Shown piece after piece: positions 7,433 to 14,207 of a stretch of 14,207 bases of DNA. The position numbers were made by a program, and so were the translations under genes. The notes beneath the pieces are model-generated. The model was not told the DNA's origin and ran no database searches. It saw only the letters and a list, made by a program, of their open reading frames with translations. The stretch lies in assembly GCA_023416965.1 (NCBI GenBank), contig JAEZGJ010000182.1, positions 1 to 14,207 of the forward strand, read 5' to 3'. Origin of the DNA: Pseudomonadota bacterium. GTDB taxonomy: Bacteria; Pseudomonadota; Alphaproteobacteria; Rhizobiales; Phreatobacteraceae. Positions within the stretch are counted from its first letter, which is position 1; every line of letters starts with the position of its first letter.

Positions 7433-8488
7433 ATGTCGGAGCGCAGGAAAGATTTCGCCGTCTCGCGCCGCATCGCGGTCGCCGGCATCGGCGCCGCCGT
7501 CATGACACCCTGGGTGTCGAAGGCCCAGACGCTGAAGACCGAGTACAAGCTCTCGGTCGTCGGCAACCGGCCCATCGCGCTGTCGGAAGGCGCGTTCCAG
7601 TGGGCCGAGATGGTGACCCAGCGCACCAACGGCCGCATCAACGTGAAGGTCTATCCGGGCTCGCAGCTCGTCGGCGGCGACCAGACCCGCGAGCTCGTGG
7701 CCATGCGCCAGGGCATCATCGACTTCACGGTGTCCTCGACCATCAACATCTCGCCGCAGGTGCGCGAGATGAACCTGTTCTCGCTGCCCTTCCTGATGCC
7801 GAACCACAAGGCCTTCGACGCCGTCGTCAACGGCGAGGTCGGCCAGATGCTGTTCAAGGTGATGGAGAGCCGCGACGTGGTGCCACTCGCCTGGGGCGAG
7901 AACGGCTTCCGCGAACTGTCCAATTCCAAGCGGCCGATCCAGAAGCCGGAGGACCTGAAAGGCCTCAAGATCCGCTTCGCCGCCGGCGCCATCTTCGCCG
8001 ACATCTATAACGGGCTCGGCGCCAACCCGGTGCAGATGTCCTTCGCCGACCTGCAGCCGGCGCTCTCGACGGGTGCGGTGGACGGCCAGGAGAACCCGGT
8101 CAACCTGTTCCTGGGTCTCAAGATGGATGCGCTCGCCCAGAAGCACATGACCATCTGGAACTACTGCGTCGACGCCGGCCTCTTCCATGTCGCCAAGCCC
8201 GTCTGGGACACGTTCTCGGCCGCCGACAAGGAGATCGTGCGCGAGAGCGCGCGGGACGCCGCCAAGGTGCAGATCGGCGCGACCCGCAAGGGCCTCGGCG
8301 TGCTCGACCCCAACGACAAGTCGTCGCTCGAGGAACTCGCCAGGCGCGGTGTCGCCACGGTGACGCTGACCGCCGAGGAGAAGCGCGCCTTCGCCCGCGC
8401 GACCCGCCCCGTCTTCGACAAGTGGGCGGCGCAGGTCGGCGCCGACCTCGTCAAGAAGGCCGAGGCCGCGGCCAACGCCGCGAGCTGA
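7433..8488 (+). CDS. dctP: TRAP transporter solute-binding protein DctP
   Basis: A 351-residue extracytoplasmic receptor of a TRAP (tripartite ATP-independent periplasmic) carboxylate importer. The signal peptide spans about residues 1-31 (SRRIAVAGIGAAV, cleavage near SKAQ). It has a double arginine but lacks the full Tat consensus, so Sec or Tat export is open. The family core is clear: ELVAMRQGIIDF around 87-98, LKGLKIRF with R181, the residue expected to pair with the ligand carboxylate, and ALSTGAVDGQENP with N221. ATG 7433 has AAGGAGG 6 bases upstream. It is the first gene of the operon, followed by dctQ and dctM. The presence of R181 argues for a carboxylate ligand; the specific acid is unknown. 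Confidence 0.95.
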   Translation: MSERRKDFAVSRRIAVAGIGAAVMTPWVSKAQTLKTEYKLSVVGNRPIALSEGAFQWAEMVTQRTNGRINVKVYPGSQLVGGDQTRELVAMRQGIIDFTVSSTINISPQVREMNLFSLPFLMPNHKAFDAVVNGEVGQMLFKVMESRDVVPLAWGENGFRELSNSKRPIQKPEDLKGLKIRFAAGAIFADIYNGLGANPVQMSFADLQPALSTGAVDGQENPVNLFLGLKMDALAQKHMTIWNYCVDAGLFHVAKPVWDTFSAADKEIVRESARDAAKVQIGATRKGLGVLDPNDKSSLEELARRGVATVTLTAEEKRAFARATRPVFDKWAAQVGADLVKKAEAAANAAS

Positions 8489-8508
8489 CCTTCCACCCTC
8501 CACACGCG

Positions 8509-8535
8509 ACGCAGCCGGTCCCCCGCCGGCTGCGT
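8509..8535 (+). terminator. Strong hairpin between dctP and dctQ
   Basis: ACGCAGCCGG (8509-8518) pairs perfectly with CCGGCTGCGT (8526-8535) around a 7-base loop, then TGTTCT follows. It lies 21 bases past the dctP stop. The T content is modest, so partial termination or mRNA protection is likelier than a full stop. This would let the binding protein exceed the membrane subunits in amount. Confidence 0.6.
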
Positions 8536-8559
8536 TGTTCTGCCGAAAGCCTCATTGCC

Positions 8560-9069
8560 TTGCCCGTCGATCGCGACCCCACGGCCCCTCCGCCGTCCCC
8601 GAAGACCCGCGTGCCGCTGCGGCTCGAGGAGATCCTGGTCGCCGCCGCCATGGCGGCCATGGCGCTGATCACCTTCGGCAACGTGGTGGTGCGCTATCTC
8701 ACCAACGTCTCCTTCGCCTTCACCGAGGAATATTCGGTGGTGCTGATGGTGGTTGTGACCATGGTGGGCTCGTCGCTGGCCATCGCCACGGGGCGGCACA
8801 TCCGCATCGGGGTGCTGGTCGACGCCATGTCGCCGGCGCGGTGGCGGGCCTGCGAGATCGCCGCTCTCGTCCTGGTGATCGCCTGTTTCGGCATCCTGCT
8901 GATCCATGGCGGGCGGCTGGCCTGGGACGAATATCGCTTCGAGGTCCTCTCCCCCGGCCTCGGCAACCCGCAATGGCTCTATACGGGCATGCTGCCGCTT
9001 CTCTCCATCGCGGTGATCGCGCGGGCCGCCGGCCGCATCGTGCGTCTCGCCCGGGGCGAGGACGCATGA
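8560..9069 (+). CDS. dctQ: TRAP transporter small permease subunit DctQ
   Basis: A small four-helix membrane protein of about 169 residues. The segments are EEILVAAAMAAMALITFGNV, YSVVLMVVVTMVGSSLAIA, IAALVLVIACFGILLI and WLYTGMLPLLSIAVI. NVVVRYLTN after the first helix, EEYS at the second, and the GNPQW stretch before the fourth are typical of DctQ. The start is uncertain. No ATG lies between the dctP stop and the first helix. I chose TTG 8560; GTG 8611 would shorten it by 17 residues, and neither has a good Shine-Dalgarno site. A frame beginning at ATG 8422 overlaps dctP and is rejected. It associates with DctM in the inner membrane. The stop overlaps the dctM start (ATGA). Confidence 0.88.
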   Translation: MPVDRDPTAPPPSPKTRVPLRLEEILVAAAMAAMALITFGNVVVRYLTNVSFAFTEEYSVVLMVVVTMVGSSLAIATGRHIRIGVLVDAMSPARWRACEIAALVLVIACFGILLIHGGRLAWDEYRFEVLSPGLGNPQWLYTGMLPLLSIAVIARAAGRIVRLARGEDA

Positions 9070-10352
9070 CCGCCTTCGTCCTCTTCGCCGCCTTCACCCT
9101 CATGCTCGTCGCCGCCGTTCCGGTCGGCGTCTCGCTCGGCCTCGCCGGCGCGCTCGCCATCTGGCTCGCCGGGCAGAGCATCATGGCCATGCCGACCAAC
9201 GTCTATGCCGGCATCGCCAAGTACCCGCTGATCGCCATCCCCATGTTCGTGCTGGTCGGCGCCGTCTTCGACCGCACCGGCGTGGCGCTGCGGCTCGTCC
9301 GTTTCGCCACCGCCCTCGTCGGCGCCGGACGCGGGGCGCTCGCCACCGTCTCGGTGCTGGTCGCCATGGTCATCGGCGGCATTTCGGGCTCCGGCCCGGC
9401 GACCTCCGCGGCGGTCGGCCAGGTGGTGACGGATTCCATGGTGAAGGACGGCTATCCCCGCGCCTTCATCGCATCGACCGTGGGGGCTGCGGCGGCCACC
9501 GACATCCTCATCCCGCCCTCCATCGCCTTCATCATCTATGCGGTGATGGTGCCGGGCGTCTCGGTGCCGGCCATCTTCGCCGCCGGCATGATCCCCGGCA
9601 TCCTTGCCGGCCTCGCCATCATCGTGCCGATCCTCATCATCTCCTGGCTCAAGGATTTCGGCGGCAAGACGCGCCAGAGCGAGGACGCGCTGACCGTCTG
9701 GGGCACGTTCAAGGAGGCGATCTGGGGGCTGATGGCACCGGTCATCATCCTCGGCGGCATGCGCATCGGCGCCTTCACCCCGACGGAAGCGGCCGTGATC
9801 GCGGTGGCCTACGGCCTGTTCATCGGCTTCGTCGTCTACCGCACCCTGACGCTGCGCGACGTCTACGAGATGCTGGTGGAGGCGGGCGAGCTCTCCGCCG
9901 TCATCCTCATCGTCGTTGCGCTCGCCTCGGTCTTCGCCTGGTCGATCTCGACGCTCGGCATCGTCCAGCCCATCGCCGACGCCATCGTCGGGCTCGGCCT
10001 CGGCGGCGCGGGGACGCTCGCCCTGCTGGTCATCCTCCTCGTCGTCGTCGGCATGTTTCTCGACGGCATCTCGATCTACCTGATCCTGCTGCCGATCCTC
10101 ATTCCCATCGCCAATTCCTTCTCCTGGGACCTCGTCTGGTTCGGCGTCATCCTCACCATGATGATCGCCATCGGCCAGTTCACGCCGCCGGTGGCGGTCA
10201 ACCTCATGGTCTCCTGCAAGATCGCGCGGGTGCCGATGGAGGCGACGATCCCCTGGGTCGTCTGGATGGTGGCCGCCATGACGCTGGCCATGGCCATGGT
10301 GGCGGCGGTGCCGGACCTCGCCCTCTGGCTGCCGCGCGCCATGGGCCTCTGA
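9066..10352 (+). CDS. dctM: TRAP transporter large permease subunit DctM
   Basis: A 428-residue polytopic protein of normal DctM length, the transmembrane conduit that couples solute uptake to an ion gradient (sodium in studied relatives). Conserved DctM features include GISGSGPATSAAVGQV at about 105-120, the ILIPPSIAFIIYAVM stretch, GAFTPTEAAVIAVAYG in the middle, and the C-terminal FTPPVAVNLMVSCKIA motif. About a dozen hydrophobic segments are visible. The start at ATG 9066 is in the ATGA overlap with dctQ, so the two are translationally coupled. The upstream open extension of this frame over dctQ is noise. It is the last transporter gene, 140 bases before scoA. Confidence 0.96.
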   Translation: MTAFVLFAAFTLMLVAAVPVGVSLGLAGALAIWLAGQSIMAMPTNVYAGIAKYPLIAIPMFVLVGAVFDRTGVALRLVRFATALVGAGRGALATVSVLVAMVIGGISGSGPATSAAVGQVVTDSMVKDGYPRAFIASTVGAAAATDILIPPSIAFIIYAVMVPGVSVPAIFAAGMIPGILAGLAIIVPILIISWLKDFGGKTRQSEDALTVWGTFKEAIWGLMAPVIILGGMRIGAFTPTEAAVIAVAYGLFIGFVVYRTLTLRDVYEMLVEAGELSAVILIVVALASVFAWSISTLGIVQPIADAIVGLGLGGAGTLALLVILLVVVGMFLDGISIYLILLPILIPIANSFSWDLVWFGVILTMMIAIGQFTPPVAVNLMVSCKIARVPMEATIPWVVWMVAAMTLAMAMVAAVPDLALWLPRAMGL

Positions 10353-10388
10353 GGTGACGTCCGGGCCAACCTGACGAGCGGTTCATCC

Positions 10389-10417
10389 TTGATGCACCGC
10401 GGAAAATCCACCATTGT
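10389..10417 (+). promoter_or_regulatory. Weak candidate promoter upstream of scoA
   Basis: TTGATG (10389-10394) and CATTGT (10412-10417) are separated by 17 bases. Matches to the sigma-70 consensus are modest. If real, scoAB could be expressed apart from the TRAP genes. Read-through from dctM is the alternative. Confidence 0.22.
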
Positions 10418-10421
10418 CCGC

Positions 10422-10445
10422 CAGCCGGCCGCAACCGGCTGCGGC
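10422..10445 (+). promoter_or_regulatory. Two mutually exclusive hairpins in the dctM-scoA gap
   Basis: CAGCCGG (10422-10428) can pair with CCGGCTG (10435-10441), or GCCGCA (10428-10433) can pair with TGCGGC (10440-10445). Each has perfect arms and a 6-base loop, and they share bases, so only one can form at a time. The first stem matches part of the hairpin after dctP. No T-run follows. It may end or modulate read-through from the TRAP operon into scoAB. Confidence 0.4.
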
Positions 10446-10492
10446 ACAGGTTCACCAGAGGCCGTCGAGGCCCGCTGAGAGGCGAATACGCG

Positions 10493-11200
10493 ATGAGTTC
10501 AAAGGTCTATTCCTCCGCCAGGGAGGCCCTGGCGGGCCAGATCAAGGACGGCATGACGATCATGTCGGGCGGCTTCGGCCTCTGCGGCATTCCCGACGTG
10601 CTGATCGAGGCGGTGCGCGATTCGGGCGCCAAGAACCTCACCGTCATCTCGAACAATGCCGGCGTCGACGGGGCCGGGCTCGGCATCCTCCTGGAGACCA
10701 AGCAGATCGCCAAGATGATCTCGTCCTATGTCGGCGAGAACAAGCTCTTCGCCCAGCAGTTCCTCTCCGGCGAGCTGCAGCTCGAGTTCAACCCGCAGGG
10801 CACGCTGGCCGAGCGCATCCGGGCGGGGGGCGCCGGCATCCCGGCCTTCTTCACCAAGACCGGCGTCGGCACGGTGATCGCCGAGGGCAAGGAGGTCCGC
10901 GAGTTCGACGGCGAGAACTATGTGATGGAGCGCGGCCTCTTCGCCGACATCTCGCTCGTCCGTGCCTGGAAGGCGGACAAGGAGGGCAACCTCGTCTTCC
11001 GCAAGACCGCCCGCAACTTCAACCCGATGATGGCCACCGCCTCGCGCATGACCATCGTCCAGTGCGAGCACCTGGTGGAGGCCGGCGAGATCGACGGCGA
11101 CGCGATCCACACGCCCGGCATCTTCGTCAAGCGCATCGTCCACGTGCCGAACGCGACGAAGCGCATCGAGCAGCGCACCACCCGCCCGAAGGCGGCCTGA
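10493..11200 (+). CDS. scoA: 3-oxoacid CoA-transferase subunit A
   Basis: A 235-residue family I CoA-transferase alpha subunit, of succinyl-CoA:3-ketoacid (acetoacetate) CoA-transferase type. The signature SGGFGLCGIPDVLIEA is at about 25-40, followed by NNAGVDGAGLGILLE and the conserved SYVGENK and GELQLEFNPQGTLAERIRAGGAGIPAF blocks (second block given in part: ELQLEFNPQGTLAERIR). Together with scoB it moves CoA from succinyl-CoA to a 3-keto acid such as acetoacetate in the cytoplasm. GAGAGG sits 10 bases before ATG 10493. The related 3-oxoadipate CoA-transferase (PcaI) is close in sequence, but no protocatechuate-pathway genes are in view. scoB begins 14 bases after its stop, so the two are an operon. 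Confidence 0.93.
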   Translation: MSSKVYSSAREALAGQIKDGMTIMSGGFGLCGIPDVLIEAVRDSGAKNLTVISNNAGVDGAGLGILLETKQIAKMISSYVGENKLFAQQFLSGELQLEFNPQGTLAERIRAGGAGIPAFFTKTGVGTVIAEGKEVREFDGENYVMERGLFADISLVRAWKADKEGNLVFRKTARNFNPMMATASRMTIVQCEHLVEAGEIDGDAIHTPGIFVKRIVHVPNATKRIEQRTTRPKAA

Positions 11201-11214
11201 GAGGAACCCCGACC

Positions 11215-11874
11215 ATGGCCTGGACCCGTGACCAGATGGCCGCCCGCGCCGCCAAGGAACTGCGCGACGGCTTCTACGTGAACCTCGGCATCGGCATTCC
11301 GACGCTCGTCTCAAACCATATCCCCGCCGGCATGAGCGTGCAGCTCCAGTCGGAGAACGGCATGCTCGGCATGGGGCCCTTCCCCTTCGAGGGCGAGGAG
11401 GATCCCGACCTCATCAATGCCGGCAAGCAGACGATCACCGAACTGCCGACGACGAGCTTCTTCTCCTCCTCCGACAGCTTCGCCATGATCCGCGGCGGCC
11501 ATATCGACCTGTCGATCCTCGGCGCCATGCAGGTGGCGGAGAACGGCGACCTCGCCAACTGGATGATCCCCGGCAAGATGGTGAAGGGCATGGGCGGCGC
11601 CATGGACCTCGTCGCCGGCGTCAAGAAGGTGGTGGTCGTCATGGAGCATTCGGCCAAGGACGGCCCGAAGCTCCTGAAGCGCTGCAACCTGCCGCTGACG
11701 GGGGCCGGAGTGGTCGACCTCGTCATCACCGATCTCGGGGTCTTCTCCATCGACAAGAAGGGCGGGACCGGCATGACGCTGGTCGAGATCGCCGAGGGGG
11801 TGACGCTCGACGAGATCAAGGCCAATACCGAGGCGAGCTTCAAGGTCGCCCCCGGCCTCGCCGCGGCAGCCTGA
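11215..11874 (+). CDS. scoB: 3-oxoacid CoA-transferase subunit B
   Basis: A 219-residue beta subunit. The catalytic glutamate is E47 in SENGMLGMGP, which forms the glutamyl-CoA thioester in this enzyme family. NLGIGIPTLV at about 23-32 and the GGHIDLSILGAMQV block are typical. The start ATG 11215 has GAGAGGA about 9 bases upstream. Its partner scoA is immediately before it. Subunit sizes of 235 and 219 match bacterial ScoA/ScoB and PcaI/PcaJ; the SCOT assignment rests on recalled similarity, so 3-oxoadipate use is not excluded. A long hairpin 11 bases past the stop closes the unit. Confidence 0.93.
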   Translation: MAWTRDQMAARAAKELRDGFYVNLGIGIPTLVSNHIPAGMSVQLQSENGMLGMGPFPFEGEEDPDLINAGKQTITELPTTSFFSSSDSFAMIRGGHIDLSILGAMQVAENGDLANWMIPGKMVKGMGGAMDLVAGVKKVVVVMEHSAKDGPKLLKRCNLPLTGAGVVDLVITDLGVFSIDKKGGTGMTLVEIAEGVTLDEIKANTEASFKVAPGLAAAA

Positions 11875-11885
11875 CATCGTACCTG

Positions 11886-11912
11886 GACGGGAGGCCGCAG
11901 CGGCCTTCCGTC
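11886..11912 (+). terminator. Long hairpin after scoB
   Basis: GACGGGAGGCCGC (11886-11898) pairs with GCGGCCTTCCGTC (11900-11912) with one G-T wobble, 11 bases past the scoB stop. The innermost pairs must open to give a loop of about 5 bases. No T-run follows, so it may be an intrinsic terminator of the GC-rich, U-poor kind or an mRNA 3' stabiliser. The remaining 168 bases to asmA show only a 10-base palindrome (TCATGCATGA, 11945-11954) and a short GC inverted repeat (12037-12054). Confidence 0.6.
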
Positions 11913-12080
11913 GCCCCGTCCGCCATTGCCATTGCCGCGCCGCGTCATGCATGATGTCGGGCCGGTTTGCGGCCATCGAAATGCCATGTCGCCTGTTCAT
12001 GGTCCCGGCATCTGCAGGATTATGACACCTCATGGTCCGCCCGATCGGGGGCGGCCAGGCCGGGACCGGGACCGCTGCCC

Positions 12081-14048
12081 TTGAGCCTTGCTCCACCCAT
12101 TCGCCGGATCGCGATCGCCCTCGGCGCGACCATGCTCGCACTTGCGGGAACGCTGGCCCTCGTGCCGGTTCTGCTGCCGGTGGAGACGGTGCGGCGGACG
12201 GTCGTCACGGAGCTGAGCGAGCGGCTCGGCATGCCTGTCGCCATCCACGGCGACATCGCCGTCTCCGTCATTCCGCAGCTCTCCATCCGCCTCGGCGACG
12301 TGCGCTTCGGCGAGGGCGATGCCGGCACGGGCGAGCCTCCGGCCCGGGCCGAGGCGGTGGTGGGCGCGCTGCGCCTGTTGCCGCTGCTGTTCGGCAGCGT
12401 CGCGGTGTCCGACTACACGCTGATCCGCCCCAGAATCGCCATCCGGGTCTCGTCCGACGGGGCGTCGAACTGGGACAAGGCCTTCGAGCGGCTGCGCGAG
12501 GCGACGCGGCTGCGGCGCAGCGGCGTGACCGACTTCCGCATTGCCGACGGCACCGCCACGGTCAGCGATGGCAAGAGCGGCCAGCGCTTCGACGTTTCCG
12601 GCATCGAATTCGCGGTGTCCTGGCCCGGCATCGACCGGCAGGCCAACGTCTCCGGCAAGCTCACCGTCAACGGCGAGACGATGGAGGTGAACGCCATCGT
12701 GGCGCGGCCGCAGGCCCTCTTCGTCGCCGAGCCGACGGGCCTGAAGATGCGCTTCGCCTCGGCGCCGCTTCGCGGCGGCTTCGAGGGATCGCTGACCAAC
12801 GGCGACACCGTCACCGCTTCAGGCGCCCTCACACTGGAGGGCCCGTCGCTGCGCGGCTTCCTGCGCTGGATCGGCCAGAACCCGGGCATCGGCCCCTCGC
12901 TCGGCGCCTTCGCGCTGAAGGGCCAGGTGGAGGTGCTGCCGAACTCGCTCGCCTTCACCAAGGTCAATGCGGAGCTCGACGGCAACGTCGCCGACGGCGC
13001 GCTCTCGGTGAGTTTCGAGGGCAGCCGGCCGCAAGTGCGCGGCACGCTGGACACCGGCCGCTTCGTCGCCACCACCTATTTCCGCGACCTCAACCTGGCG
13101 CCGGAGGACGGCCGCGGCTGGAGCCGCCGGCCGATCGACCTTGCGGCGGTCTCCACCATCGACATCGACCTCAGGGTCTCGGCCCGCGAACTCGTGATCG
13201 GCGCCGCCCAGTTCGGCCGATCCGCCGCGGCGCTGACGGCGCGCAACGGGCGCCTCGCCATCACCCTCGGCGAGGCCCAGGCCTATGGCGGGCTGCTGAG
13301 CGGCGCGCTCGTCGTCTCCCCCGCCGGCGACGACATGGACGTCAGGGCCTCGCTGACGGTGCAGAAGGGCCAGCTCGGCCTCGGCCTCGGCGAATGGTTC
13401 GGCTTCCGCCGGCTCGACGGCACGGCCAATATCCAGCTCGGCCTCGAGGCGCGCGGCGGCAGCATGGCCGAGCTCGCCCGCACCGCCAACGGCCAGATCA
13501 CCCTCACCGCGGTGGAGGGCGCCGTCCACGGCTTCAACGCCGAGGCGATCCTGCGCCGCCTCGAGCGGCGGCCGCTGTCGATCGTCGGCGCCGACGCGCG
13601 GTCGGGGCGCACGCCCTACGAGCGCATCGCCGCCACCGTGCGGGTGGTGGGCGGCGTCGCCACGACCACCGACATGACGCTCGACGGACAGATGGTGCGG
13701 GTGAACGTGGAGGGCTCGGCGCAGCTGCCGACGCGCGAGCTCGAGATGCGCGGCATCGCCACGCTGAAGCGCACCGCGAGCGCCACGCCGCGCCCGGGCG
13801 AGGGCGATTTCGAACTGCCCTTCGTCGTGCAGGGCTCCTGGGACGACCCCTTCATCCTGCCGGATCCGCAGATCCTGATCCGCCGCTCCGGTGCCGCCGC
13901 GCCCCTGCGCGACATCACCCGCGACCGCGACGCGCTGCGCGCCGTGCTCGACGCCATCAACCGCCAGGCCGGCTTCGACGGCGAGCCGGCGCCGGTGCCG
14001 TCCAGCTCCTCCTACGTCCCCTACCCGCCGCTGCAGCCGCGGAACTGA
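12081..14048 (+). CDS. AsmA-family protein
   Basis: About 655 residues. One N-terminal membrane anchor (IRRIAIALGATMLALAGTLA) is followed by VETVRRTVVTELSERLGMPV and GDIAVSVIPQLSIRLGDVRFG, the usual opening of the AsmA domain. The rest is beta-rich and probably periplasmic. Near the C-terminus, MAELARTANGQITLTAVEGA and FNAEAILRRLE match the conserved AsmA C-terminal region. AsmA-like proteins are linked to outer-membrane assembly and are thought to bridge the envelope for lipid transport. The start is uncertain. TTG 12081 gives a compact N-terminus directly before the helix but has no clear Shine-Dalgarno; ATG 12132 falls inside the helix. The open frame upstream of 12081 has non-coding composition. 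It has its own context, separate from the transport genes to its left, with no shared operon evident. Confidence 0.87.
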   Translation: MSLAPPIRRIAIALGATMLALAGTLALVPVLLPVETVRRTVVTELSERLGMPVAIHGDIAVSVIPQLSIRLGDVRFGEGDAGTGEPPARAEAVVGALRLLPLLFGSVAVSDYTLIRPRIAIRVSSDGASNWDKAFERLREATRLRRSGVTDFRIADGTATVSDGKSGQRFDVSGIEFAVSWPGIDRQANVSGKLTVNGETMEVNAIVARPQALFVAEPTGLKMRFASAPLRGGFEGSLTNGDTVTASGALTLEGPSLRGFLRWIGQNPGIGPSLGAFALKGQVEVLPNSLAFTKVNAELDGNVADGALSVSFEGSRPQVRGTLDTGRFVATTYFRDLNLAPEDGRGWSRRPIDLAAVSTIDIDLRVSARELVIGAAQFGRSAAALTARNGRLAITLGEAQAYGGLLSGALVVSPAGDDMDVRASLTVQKGQLGLGLGEWFGFRRLDGTANIQLGLEARGGSMAELARTANGQITLTAVEGAVHGFNAEAILRRLERRPLSIVGADARSGRTPYERIAATVRVVGGVATTTDMTLDGQMVRVNVEGSAQLPTRELEMRGIATLKRTASATPRPGEGDFELPFVVQGSWDDPFILPDPQILIRRSGAAAPLRDITRDRDALRAVLDAINRQAGFDGEPAPVPSSSSYVPYPPLQPRN

Positions 14049-14072
14049 CGCCGGCCGGCTCCACCGCGGCGT

Positions 14073-14090
14073 GGAGCTGTGCCAAGCTCC
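14073..14090 (+). terminator. Small hairpin after the AsmA gene
   Basis: GGAGCT (14073-14078) pairs with AGCTCC (14085-14090) around 6 bases, 24 bases past the stop. There is no T-run. It is a weak terminator candidate or chance. Confidence 0.25.
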
Positions 14091-14116
14091 GCTGCCCCAA
14101 GCCTGCCTGAGTCGCC

Positions 14117-14207
14117 ATGTCCCCTGCTTCCGTCCCGTCCCTCCCCTCGCGGCAGACCTTCCGCGCGACCGGCCGCAGGCTGCTCGCGGCGCTCGCCGTC
14201 CTCGCAG
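14117..14207 (+). CDS. N-terminal fragment of an unidentified protein, cut by the window edge
   Basis: An ATG at 14117 opens a frame with no stop to the edge, encoding 30 complete codons. After a Ser/Pro-rich start come Arg residues and then a hydrophobic stretch (RRLLAALAVLA), which looks like a signal peptide or membrane anchor. Third positions are mostly G or C, as in the neighbouring genes. No Shine-Dalgarno is clear, so the real start could be later or the frame spurious. The function is not recognisable from this piece. It follows the AsmA gene on the same strand by 68 bases. Confidence 0.45.
   Translation, partial: MSPASVPSLPSRQTFRATGRRLLAALAVLA

Noticed and set aside
7064..8503. Long leftward extension of livG over dctP
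   Set aside because: It is antisense to dctP and the divergent region. GTG 7063 with a strong Shine-Dalgarno is the start.
8535..9065. Extension of dctM over dctQ in another frame
   Set aside because: dctQ is real in its own frame, with four helices, and dctM starts at the ATGA overlap.
11945..11954. TCATGCATGA palindrome upstream of the AsmA gene
   Set aside because: A 10-base palindrome alone is expected by chance at this scale, and no second site or promoter supports it.
12032..14110. Rightward 692-codon frame overlapping the AsmA gene
   Set aside because: An Arg/Gly/Pro-rich shadow frame with no domain; the AsmA frame has a membrane anchor and family motifs.

Overview
The window is high-GC DNA with strong G/C third-position bias. 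Its gene content (a Liv-type ABC operon with an acyl-CoA synthetase, a TRAP operon, a two-subunit 3-oxoacid CoA-transferase and an AsmA-like protein) suits an alphaproteobacterium, probably of the order Hyphomicrobiales (Rhizobiales). A GGAAAA/TTTTCC palindromic repeat of a kind I associate with that order supports this. I cannot name a genus from the sequence.

Layout. Positions 1-188 are non-coding and rich in inverted repeats, lying just past the end of a leftward operon. Positions 189-7063 are one leftward operon. In transcription order it is livG, livH, a tandem palindromic repeat, livM, a periplasmic Peripla_BP_6 binding protein, livF, and an AMP-forming fatty-acid or aromatic-acid CoA ligase. 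The livG/livH and livF/ligase junctions overlap. Positions 7064-7432 are a divergent control region with three inverted repeats and a weak candidate promoter. Positions 7433-10352 are a rightward TRAP operon, dctP-dctQ-dctM, with a strong hairpin after dctP and an ATGA overlap between dctQ and dctM. Positions 10493-11874 hold scoA and scoB, the two subunits of a succinyl-CoA:3-ketoacid CoA-transferase, closed by a long hairpin. Positions 12081-14048 encode an AsmA-family membrane-anchored protein. A new reading frame appears to start at 14117 and runs off the edge.

How it fits together. Two back-to-back modules each pair an uptake system for a small organic molecule with an enzyme that attaches CoA. 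On the left, an ABC importer is followed by an ATP-dependent acyl-CoA synthetase. On the right, a TRAP carboxylate importer is followed by a CoA-transferase. The simplest reading is catabolic import and activation of organic acids, driven by ATP on the left and by an ion gradient and succinyl-CoA on the right. The substrates cannot be read from the sequence.

No CRISPR array, tRNA, rRNA, transposase, phage gene or obvious new defence system is present. The most unusual structures are non-coding: the duplicated 47-bp palindrome inside the liv operon, the palindromes in the divergent region, mutually exclusive hairpins before scoA, and the inverted-repeat element at the left edge. All main genes look intact, with no frameshifts.
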